Source of the DNA: Patescibacteria group bacterium
GTDB taxonomy: Bacteria; Patescibacteriota; Gracilibacteria; UM-FILTER-43-11
DNA: 12,725 bases
Assembly (NCBI GenBank): GCA_029260955.1
Contig: JAJDCF010000006.1
Location: forward strand, 1 to 12,725
Direction: 5' to 3'
A program made the translations under genes and the position numbers. Shown here piece after piece: positions 6,425 to 11,869 of this stretch (positions within the stretch are counted from its first letter, which is position 1; every line of letters starts with the position of its first letter). The notes beneath the pieces are model-generated. The model searched no databases. It saw only the letters and a program-made list of their open reading frames with translations, and was not told where the DNA came from.

Positions 6425-6475
6425 AGAGGCCCGTCGTCATTGCGACGCGGGCCTCTTCAACCTATTTGCTTTTAG
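6425..6475 (+). terminator. Terminator of the GC-rich cassette
   Basis: AGAGGCC (6425-6431) pairs with GGCCTCT (6450-6456). Inside, CGTCG pairs with CGACG around the loop TCATTG, leaving a two-base bulge. The tail is pyrimidine-rich (TCAACCTATTTGCTTTT) and not a clean T run, so its efficiency is uncertain. The recJ promoter begins inside the tail. Confidence 0.6.
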
Positions 6476-6494
6476 ACATCATCTTCGTTACAAT
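6466..6494 (+). promoter_or_regulatory. Promoter of recJ-carA
   Basis: -35 TTGCTT (6466-6471), a 17-base spacer, and -10 TACAAT (6489-6494). The -35 is identical to that of the TraD-like gene. The predicted start near 6501 gives a leader of about 18 bases without a Shine-Dalgarno sequence. Confidence 0.65.
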
Positions 6495-6518
6495 CGCAAC
6501 CTATTACCGATAGATTAA

Positions 6519-8189
6519 ATGAGTTTCCTTGGAAAAAAATGGATCGTTCAGAATGAGAAGAAAGAGCTCAGTTTAATCGAGAAAATGCTTGAGAACCGTG
6601 GCCTTAATACAGAAGAAGAGGTCTATTCTTTTTTCAATTACAGTCTGAACAAGCTTCATGACCCTTTTTTGTTGAAAGACATGGAAAAGGCTGTGGAGAG
6701 GCTTAAGGTGGCGATCGAAAAGCAGGAAAAGATTATGATTTTTGGTGATTATGATGTAGATGGCACTTCGGCTACGGCGCTTATTTATGATTTGCTTGAG
6801 AAGGTAGGGGCAAATGCTCATTACACCATTCCGGATAGAGAGAATGATGGCTATGGACTCAAAGACTACTTTATTAAGCGCTATGCGGATGAAGGAGTGA
6901 ATTTGGTTATTACGGTGGATTGTGGAACGGCCAATGTATCTGAGGTAAAGCTCGCAAATGAGCTTGGAATTGATGTCATTGTGACGGATCATCATGACAC
7001 CCCGGCCATATTGCCTGAACCTTATGCACTGATTAATGCCAAACAACCTGATTGCGATTACCCTAACACAGAACTGAGTGGATCAGCGGTGGCTTACAAG
7101 CTGGTTTGCGCTTTGGCGCCATTCTATTTTGATGAAGCAACGACTGCAAAATATTTGTACGCGCAAATGGGCTTAGCAGTACTCGGACTGATTGCTGACA
7201 TTATGAAACTTACCGGCGAAAATCGGATTATGACCAATAATGGACTTAAGAGTTTGTCGGAAGGCAATCATCCTGGAATCAGGGCCATGCTGGAGGAAGC
7301 TGGTATGAAAACAAATGAGATTACTAGTGGCACCGTGGGCTTCTTTTTGGGGCCTCGCATAAATGCTGCTGGAAGATTAGACACTGCTGAGCATGCCCTA
7401 GAAGTACTACTGGGGAATACAGAAAAAGTTCCCACTTTAAGTGAATTGAATACAAGGCGGCGAAGTATAGTCGCTGAATTTGTTGAAGAGGCTTCTGAGC
7501 AAATTAGAGCGATGGAGAGCATTCCGCATGTTTTGGTAGTGAGTAGTACAAAATGGAATGCTGGTACTCTTGGCCTTATCGCGGGCAGAATGGTGGATGT
7601 TTTTCATCGGCCTTGCATCGCCATGCAAGAAAAAGAGGATGAATATGTGGCCTCATGCAGAAGTCTGAATGACTTTGATATTACGGCATTTTTGCGAGGA
7701 GAAGCTGGTGAACTTTTTACTTCCTGCGGTGGTCATATGCTTGCTGGTGGCTTTAGCTTACCAAGGGAGAATAAGGATAAAGTAATGAAGATTATCAAAG
7801 ATAAGGCAGGTAACTATATTGATTTAGATAATTTTCATGGCACCTTAGATCTCGAATGTGAAGTTGATTCGAAGGATTTGAATTTTGCGGTTTCAGAGAA
7901 CATTCGTAAATTTGAACCCTTCGGAAATGGCAATGCTGAGCCAACTCTGGTTGTCAGGAATGCCAAAATACTTGGTGTAAAACCAGTTGGGAAAAGTGGT
8001 GAGCATCTTCAATTCCCTGTGCAAGTTGGTGATAAGAAGTTTCAGGCAATCGCCTTTCGTTTTGGGGAACATCTTGATAAAATTAATCCCGAAAATAATT
8101 ACGACATCGCCTTCAATCTGGAAATCAATGAATGGCAAGGCTATAAGAAGCTGCAGCTGCGAGTCGTAGACCTAAAAGAATCCAGCTAA
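6519..8189 (+). CDS. recJ: Single-stranded-DNA-specific exonuclease RecJ
   Basis: This 556-residue protein is the usual size for a RecJ core. RecJ degrades single-stranded DNA 5' to 3' in recombinational and mismatch repair. The DHH domain shows motif I MIFGDYDVDGTSA (73-85), motif II VDCG (Asp134) and motif III VTDHH (DHH at 157-159). GPRINAAGR (278-286) follows. The DHHA1 domain ends in SCGGHMLAGGF (402-412). The OB-type DNA-binding domain includes FEPFGNGN (465-472) and the closing NEWQGYKKLQLRVVD. These metal-binding and DNA-binding motifs are all intact. The ATG at 6519 sits about 18 bases after the predicted transcription start; KKWIVQN is a typical RecJ opening. Its stop codon directly abuts the carA ATG, so the two are co-transcribed and possibly translationally coupled. 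Confidence 0.95.
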   Translation: MSFLGKKWIVQNEKKELSLIEKMLENRGLNTEEEVYSFFNYSLNKLHDPFLLKDMEKAVERLKVAIEKQEKIMIFGDYDVDGTSATALIYDLLEKVGANAHYTIPDRENDGYGLKDYFIKRYADEGVNLVITVDCGTANVSEVKLANELGIDVIVTDHHDTPAILPEPYALINAKQPDCDYPNTELSGSAVAYKLVCALAPFYFDEATTAKYLYAQMGLAVLGLIADIMKLTGENRIMTNNGLKSLSEGNHPGIRAMLEEAGMKTNEITSGTVGFFLGPRINAAGRLDTAEHALEVLLGNTEKVPTLSELNTRRRSIVAEFVEEASEQIRAMESIPHVLVVSSTKWNAGTLGLIAGRMVDVFHRPCIAMQEKEDEYVASCRSLNDFDITAFLRGEAGELFTSCGGHMLAGGFSLPRENKDKVMKIIKDKAGNYIDLDNFHGTLDLECEVDSKDLNFAVSENIRKFEPFGNGNAEPTLVVRNAKILGVKPVGKSGEHLQFPVQVGDKKFQAIAFRFGEHLDKINPENNYDIAFNLEINEWQGYKKLQLRVVDLKESS

Positions 8190-9296
8190 ATGAATTTAAA
8201 ACTCATCCTAAAGGACGGCCATGAAATTGTTGGTGAGTCCTTTGGTTTTTCGCCGAAGAAAGGTGATAGCGTGGATGGCGAAGTTGTTTTTAATACTGGC
8301 ATGGTTGGTTACCCCGAGACTTTTACTGACCCTAGTTACAGGGGGCAGATTTTAGTACTGACTTACCCCATGATTGGAAACTACGGAGTAGCTGGTGAAT
8401 GTGACGAGAGTGGTGTGAGTAAACGATTTGAAAGCACAAAGATCCATTTGCGAGGCCTGATTATTAGTGAAGAGTGTGAAGCTCATTCCCATTGGGAAGC
8501 GAAGAAGAGTTTGGCGGCCTTTTTGAAGCGCCATAAAATACCGGCCATTAAAGGCGTGGACACTCGCGCCTTAACTCAGAAGTTACGAGAACATGGAGTG
8601 ATGCTGGGGAAGATCGCCCATGAATCAGTTCATTTTAACAAGAATACCCATTTTGAAGATCCCAATGCCACAAATTTAGTGGCTCAGGTGTCTGTAAAAA
8701 AGAAGTCAGTTTTAAAGCCCAAGGGCAAGGTGAAAGCCACGGTGGCGCTGATCGATTGCGGTATTAAACACAACATCATTCGTAACTTTTTGGAACGTGG
8801 CGTAAGGGTAATTAGGTTGCCTTGGAATTATGATCTTTCGACTGTAAAAGAAAAGTATGATGGTGTATTTGTTTCGAATGGCCCTGGTGATCCGGAAACT
8901 GTAGACAAAACAGCCGAGTCAGTTAAATGGGCCATGAAAGAGAATAAAGTGATTTTTGGAATATGCCTTGGTTCTCAAGTGATGGGACTAGCCGCTGGTG
9001 CCAAGACCTATAAACTTAAATATGGCCATCGCAGCGCGAATCAGCCCTGTACAGACATTATTAATGATAAAGGGCAACGCTGCTATATAACGTCTCAGAA
9101 TCACGGCTATGCGGTTAATGAGAAGACCCTACCAAAAGGCTGGAAGGTTTGGTTCCGAAATGCCAATGATGGGACTGTTGAGGGTATCAAACATACAAGC
9201 AAGCCATGGTCGTCAGTTCAGTTTCATCCTGAAGCTAGTCCCGGCCCAGAAGATGCCGCCTATTTGTTCGACAAGTTTATTGATCAGATGATTTAA
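8190..9296 (+). CDS. carA: Carbamoyl-phosphate synthase small (glutaminase) subunit CarA
   Basis: This 368-residue protein is of normal family length. CarA hydrolyses glutamine and passes ammonia to CarB for carbamoyl phosphate, the precursor of pyrimidines and arginine. The N-terminal CarA-specific domain shows VVFNTGMVGYPETFTDPSYRG (33-52) and MIGNYG (61-66). The class I glutamine amidotransferase domain has SNGPGDP (229-235), the nucleophile elbow GICLGSQ with Cys259, and the triad partners His346 and Glu348 in QFHPEAS. One oddity is that the residue after CLG is Ser262, where most CarA proteins have His (CLGHQ). The triad itself is intact. The gene starts on the base after the recJ stop with no Shine-Dalgarno sequence. 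The partner carB is not in the window, so the large subunit must be encoded elsewhere. Confidence 0.94.
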   Translation: MNLKLILKDGHEIVGESFGFSPKKGDSVDGEVVFNTGMVGYPETFTDPSYRGQILVLTYPMIGNYGVAGECDESGVSKRFESTKIHLRGLIISEECEAHSHWEAKKSLAAFLKRHKIPAIKGVDTRALTQKLREHGVMLGKIAHESVHFNKNTHFEDPNATNLVAQVSVKKKSVLKPKGKVKATVALIDCGIKHNIIRNFLERGVRVIRLPWNYDLSTVKEKYDGVFVSNGPGDPETVDKTAESVKWAMKENKVIFGICLGSQVMGLAAGAKTYKLKYGHRSANQPCTDIINDKGQRCYITSQNHGYAVNEKTLPKGWKVWFRNANDGTVEGIKHTSKPWSSVQFHPEASPGPEDAAYLFDKFIDQMI

Positions 9297-9299
9297 TTC

Positions 9300-9947
9300 C
9301 TACAAGGATTTGATTGTATCGAGGTTGACCTCATTCAATTGTTTGACGATTTTGTCTGCGGCTCCATATCGACCAATATTCGAATCTTCAAAGTTATCGG
9401 GGCAGACAATGCATTTCATGCCTGCTGATTTTGCAGCTTGTAAGCCAGCTGACGAGTCCTCAAAAACCAAGCAGTCCTCAGGTTCAACCTTCATTATTTT
9501 TGCAGCATGTAAAAAGACATCTGGATGTGGCTTTCCTCTTTCCATATCAATATCTGAAATTAGATGTTCAAATTTATCCTTTAGATTAAACCTCTCTAGA
9601 CTCAGCTCTATTGACTCAATACGTGAGGCGGATGCGACCACCAAGGGGAATTTTTTATACAATAAATTAACCAATTCCTTTGCCCCTGGCTTAAGCTTCA
9701 TCTTTGACTGAATTAGGTCTTCATAGATAACCTTCTTTTCAGCACGAATTTTCTGATAATCCAAATCTAGATTACGATTTTCGATCCATGCCTTAGGCCC
9801 TCCAGGCCCATGAATCCAATGGTCAATCCAATCTTGCCTGCTGATAGGTTCTCCATATTGAGAAAAAACCTTGCCGTAAGCTTCGTACTGTAATGACTGA
9901 GAATCAACCAGCAGGCCGTCAAGATCGAATATTATTAGCTTAATCAT
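9300..9947 (-). CDS. HAD-superfamily hydrolase (beta-phosphoglucomutase/phosphatase type)
   Basis: This 215-residue protein has a HAD subfamily I architecture. Motif I is IIFDLDGLLVDS with Asp8 and Asp10. A helical cap follows (about 15-85). Motif II is VVASAS (Ser105 or Ser107). Motif III Lys is at 139 in RGKPHPDVF. Motif IV is VFEDSSAGLQAA with Glu163-Asp164. Enzymes of this layout are sugar-phosphate phosphatases, phosphoglycolate phosphatases or beta-phosphoglucomutases, and the substrate cannot be read here. The stop is 3 bases from the carA stop (convergent), with no terminator between them. The ATG at 9947 lies downstream of a minus-strand promoter embedded in a repeat that recurs before the divergent RHH regulator gene. 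Confidence 0.9.
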   Translation of the reverse strand: MIKLIIFDLDGLLVDSQSLQYEAYGKVFSQYGEPISRQDWIDHWIHGPGGPKAWIENRNLDLDYQKIRAEKKVIYEDLIQSKMKLKPGAKELVNLLYKKFPLVVASASRIESIELSLERFNLKDKFEHLISDIDMERGKPHPDVFLHAAKIMKVEPEDCLVFEDSSAGLQAAKSAGMKCIVCPDNFEDSNIGRYGAADKIVKQLNEVNLDTIKSL

Positions 9948-9997
9948 GGCCTTATTTTATCACCACCAATGGCGACCCACCTACCCTCTTTCTGAGC

Positions 9998-10026
9998 ACT
10001 ATACAAATTGATGTCACTGAGACATG
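9998..10026 (-). promoter_or_regulatory. Probable promoter of the HAD hydrolase gene
   Basis: On the minus strand, -10 TATAGT (10003-9998) lies 17 bases from CATGTC (10026-10021) at the -35 position. The -35 is poor, so the promoter may need an activator or be weak. It overlaps the palindrome described at 10000-10036. Confidence 0.4.
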
Positions 10027-10036
10027 TATTTGTATA
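10000..10036. promoter_or_regulatory. Composite palindrome, probable operator between HAD and RHH genes
   Basis: Outer arms TATACAAAT (10000-10008) and ATTTGTATA (10028-10036) match perfectly over 9 bases. Inner arms ATGTC (10011-10015) and GACAT (10021-10025) surround ACTGA. The whole is two-fold symmetric except for two bases on each side. It overlaps both the HAD promoter and the first copy of a 28-base direct repeat, so a dimeric regulator could bind it. The neighbouring RHH protein is the obvious candidate (inference). Confidence 0.55.
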
Positions 10037-10037
10037 A
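10010..10037 (+). repeat. Direct repeat copy 1 (28 bases, promoter-like)
   Basis: GATGTCACTGA (10010-10020), then GACAT, and ending in GTATAA. It matches copy 2 (10095-10122) at 23 of 28 positions. The -35 position is GATGTC and the -10 is TATAAA (10033-10038), spaced by 17 bases. Confidence 0.75.
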
Positions 10038-10053
10038 ATAGTTTTTCTATTTT

Positions 10054-10072
10054 GGCTTATTTAAGCCTTTTT
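10054..10072 (+). terminator. Intrinsic terminator between the two repeat copies
   Basis: GGCTT-ATTT-AAGCC (10054-10067) followed by TTTTT (10068-10072). A weaker hairpin AAATAG-TTTTT-CTATTT (10036-10052) precedes it. It would stop rightward transcription from copy 1 within about 30 bases, before copy 2. No rightward gene ends here. Confidence 0.6.
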
Positions 10073-10094
10073 CATTATTGGATCATGCAAAAAA

Positions 10095-10123
10095 GATGTC
10101 ACTGATACATTAATATGTATAAT
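10095..10123 (+). promoter_or_regulatory. Direct repeat copy 2 and promoter of the RHH gene
   Basis: GATGTCACTGATACAT opens the repeat (10095-10122). The -10 is a perfect TATAAT (10118-10123), with GATGTC at -35 after 17 bases. The predicted start near 10130 lies downstream of the ATG at 10115, so translation must begin at the ATG at 10160. A dyad ATACAT/ATGTAT (10105-10110 and 10115-10120) overlaps the -10 and could be the operator. Confidence 0.6.
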
Positions 10124-10159
10124 GGCCTCTTCACGTATATCCTTAACCCCCACAATATT

Positions 10160-10444
10160 ATGGCAAAGTACAAGCAATTAACGATTCGCCTGGATCACGA
10201 GGTGCACAGAAATGCCAAATGGAAGGCTGACAAGCTAGGCCTCCCTTTGGCGACACTTGTCAGAGTCTTTTTGAAAGCATTCTCAACGCAAAGAGGAGCT
10301 GGCTTTTACATTGGCGATCAGGATTTGGCTCATCTTTTTAATAAATGGATGGACAAGAGACAATTTGAAAAAATGAGGGGAGGCCGCGTGGCGGTCATCG
10401 GACCAAGATTGAAAGATATTTTTGAGCTTTCGGATTTGAAGTGA
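10160..10444 (+). CDS. Ribbon-helix-helix (CopG/RelB-like) DNA-binding protein
   Basis: This 94-residue protein starts at ATG 10160. An in-frame ATG at 10115 exists but lies inside the promoter, so I reject it. Residues 4-11 (YKQLTIRL) fit the DNA-contacting beta strand, followed by two helices (about 13-27 and 29-41, the latter PLATLVRVFLKAF), the ribbon-helix-helix fold of CopG, ParD and RelB/DinJ antitoxins. The remaining 50 residues have no motif I recognise. No toxin-sized gene sits directly downstream; the next gene is a 205-residue HTH membrane protein 135 bases away with its own promoter. It is therefore likely a solitary regulator that represses its own promoter and perhaps the HAD gene through the repeated operator. 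It is the only gene in the window ending in TGA. Confidence 0.72.
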   Translation: MAKYKQLTIRLDHEVHRNAKWKADKLGLPLATLVRVFLKAFSTQRGAGFYIGDQDLAHLFNKWMDKRQFEKMRGGRVAVIGPRLKDIFELSDLK

Positions 10445-10461
10445 GTTTGTAGTTAAAATTA

Positions 10462-10490
10462 TTGACGACAAAAATGTTAGCCATTATACT
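10462..10490 (+). promoter_or_regulatory. Promoter of the HTH-tpiA-mscS operon
   Basis: -35 TTGACG (10462-10467), a 17-base spacer, and -10 TATACT (10485-10490). The dyad AGCCA/TGGCT (10479-10483 and 10490-10494) embraces the -10 and may be an operator. The start near 10497 leaves a leader of about 83 bases, long for this window. Confidence 0.7.
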
Positions 10491-10503
10491 GGCTTTGTTA
10501 ACT

Positions 10504-10549
10504 AAAGTCTTGGGGAGGTAACATCTACAAAAGACCCACCAAGATCTTT
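10504..10549 (+). promoter_or_regulatory. Hairpin in the 5' leader of the HTH membrane protein gene
   Basis: AAAGTCTTGG (10504-10513) pairs with CCAAGA-T-CTTT (10539-10549), ten pairs with one bulged T. The loop contains GGAGGT (10514-10519), a perfect Shine-Dalgarno core, but no start codon follows it at a usable distance and the gene's ATG is about 60 bases away. There is no T run after it. The function is unknown. Confidence 0.45.
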
Positions 10550-10579
10550 GTCTAAAAAAATAAATAAAATAAAAGCATT

Positions 10580-11197
10580 ATGGCCACTCTGTCCACCACG
10601 TATGTCGATCGGGATGAAGCAAGTTCAATCCTAAAAGTTTCTACTCGAACCGTCGATAGGTATATTCGTAAATTCCGCTTCAAGACTCGCAAAGATGGAC
10701 GTCGCGTGCTTATTAAGCGTAACGATGTAGATAAGATTATTGAGAGGCATATTGGACAGTTTGTAGACATAAAGTTGACAATGTTGGACAAACAAGTGGA
10801 CAGCCAAAAAGAGGCTAAAATTGAGGTAAAAGACCTTAAAGTAGAGTCTGTTAAGAAGTCCGATAAGGAGGAGGGAGTTTATCAAGGTTTATACATTGAG
10901 ACGAAGAATGAGCTAAAAGAAAAACAGGGAAGATTGGATGCTGCAACTTATAGAGTTGGTCAATTGGAAGCTCAGGTTGAGACTATGGTTCCTATGCTGG
11001 ACTACACTCGAAAAGAAAAGGAATTGAAAGAAGCTAAGGGTGCCATTGAACAAAAAGAATTGGAGAAGCTTCATGAACTACGAAAAATGGAACACAAGTT
11101 GAAGAATGAGCGAATGGCAAAATGGATTTATCTTTCTCTTGTCGGATTACTTCTTGTAGCTGAACCAGTCCTTTTCCTTTTCTGGGCCTTCGGGTAA
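10580..11197 (+). CDS. Membrane-tethered helix-turn-helix protein with coiled coil
   Basis: This 205-residue protein has a MerR/excisionase-like helix-turn-helix at its N-terminus. YVDRDEASSILKVSTRTVDRYIRK (8-31) gives the two helices, and the wing is RKDGRRVLIKRNDVDKII (37-54). A charged, Glu- and Lys-rich region (about 75-180) with heptad-like spacing predicts a coiled coil. Residues 182-202 (WIYLSLVGLL... to FLFW) form a single C-terminal membrane helix, leaving only a few residues outside. The DNA-binding head would thus be held at the inner membrane. It may be a membrane-bound transcription regulator or a nucleoid-membrane tether. It is followed 9 bases later by tpiA and then by mscS, so it heads an apparent operon. 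No Shine-Dalgarno sequence precedes the ATG at 10580, and an in-frame stop (10565-10567) rules out a much longer start. Confidence 0.78.
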   Translation: MATLSTTYVDRDEASSILKVSTRTVDRYIRKFRFKTRKDGRRVLIKRNDVDKIIERHIGQFVDIKLTMLDKQVDSQKEAKIEVKDLKVESVKKSDKEEGVYQGLYIETKNELKEKQGRLDAATYRVGQLEAQVETMVPMLDYTRKEKELKEAKGAIEQKELEKLHELRKMEHKLKNERMAKWIYLSLVGLLLVAEPVLFLFWAFG

Positions 11198-11206
11198 AAT
11201 CTGTAT

Positions 11207-11860
11207 ATGATTATTACAAACTTTAAAACTTACGAATCAGCGACGGGAGAAGCTGCTATGGCTTTGGCGAAGGTTCATGAAGAGGTCGCGCGCGAAACGG
11301 GCGCTGATATTCAGGTGGCCGTGCAGGCCATGGATTTGGCTGTATTAAGCCATGAACTGGACATTCCTGTGCTGGCTCAGCACGTGGATCCGGTGGGATT
11401 CGGAGGCAATACTGGACACATTTTGCCTGAGAGCGTCCAAATGGCAGGCGCGGCGGGCACAATACTCAACCACTCCGAAAGACGCCTTGAACGCGAAGTT
11501 TTGAAAGCGTCTATTCAAAGAGCCAAGGAAATTGGCTTAAAGACTATCGTTTGTGCACAAGACCCAGAAGAAGGAGCAAGCTTTTTGGAATTTGATCCGG
11601 ATTATATTGCAGTTGAGCCGCCAGAACTTATAGGTGGTGATATTTCGGTTTCGACCGCTCAACCTGAGATTATTGAAAATGCGGCAAAACTTATTGGTAG
11701 TGAAAAGCTGCTTGTTGGAGCTGGTGTGAAAAATGGAGAGGATGTTCGTCTCGCAATTAAATTGGGAGCCAAAGGAGTTCTTCTGGCGAGTGGCGTAACA
11801 AAGGCAGCTGACCCAAAGGCTGTGCTGATGGACCTGGTTAGTGGTTTACAAACTTCTTAA
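11207..11860 (+). CDS. tpiA: Triosephosphate isomerase, short archaeal-like type
   Basis: This enzyme interconverts glyceraldehyde 3-phosphate and dihydroxyacetone phosphate in glycolysis and gluconeogenesis. Catalytic residues are Asn5 and Lys7 (TNFKTY), His89 (LNHSERR) and Glu137 (YIAVEPPELIGG). The phosphate-binding end is LLVGAGVKNGEDV and GVLLASGV. At 217 residues it is about 30 shorter than the usual bacterial enzyme of roughly 250. The stretches LAQHVDP, AGAAGTILNHSERR and AVEPPELIGG resemble the archaeal TIM subtype, which is typically 220-230 residues. The ATG begins 9 bases after the HTH gene stop; the codons MIITNFK match the start of the archaeal form with no extension. No Shine-Dalgarno sequence is present. 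The mscS-like gene starts 9 bases after its stop. Confidence 0.92.
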   Translation: MIITNFKTYESATGEAAMALAKVHEEVARETGADIQVAVQAMDLAVLSHELDIPVLAQHVDPVGFGGNTGHILPESVQMAGAAGTILNHSERRLEREVLKASIQRAKEIGLKTIVCAQDPEEGASFLEFDPDYIAVEPPELIGGDISVSTAQPEIIENAAKLIGSEKLLVGAGVKNGEDVRLAIKLGAKGVLLASGVTKAADPKAVLMDLVSGLQTS

Positions 11861-11869
11861 GATATAAAT

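Noticed and set aside
10000..10123. CRISPR array
   Set aside because: There are only two repeat copies, with an 57-base gap that holds a terminator, and no cas genes. Their geometry is that of promoters.
10115..10159. Upstream start for the RHH gene (15 extra residues)
   Set aside because: This ATG overlaps the -10 region and lies upstream of the predicted transcription start, and the added residues do not belong to the RHH fold.
10442..10444. TGA read as glycine (code 25 of Gracilibacteria/Absconditabacteria)
   Set aside because: No gene in the window needs an internal TGA to stay open. The RHH gene ends properly at TGA, and reading through adds only a few residues before TAA.
10160..11197. 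Toxin-antitoxin pair (RHH antitoxin plus following gene)
   Set aside because: The next gene is a 205-residue HTH coiled-coil membrane protein 135 bases away with its own promoter, and it has no toxin motifs.
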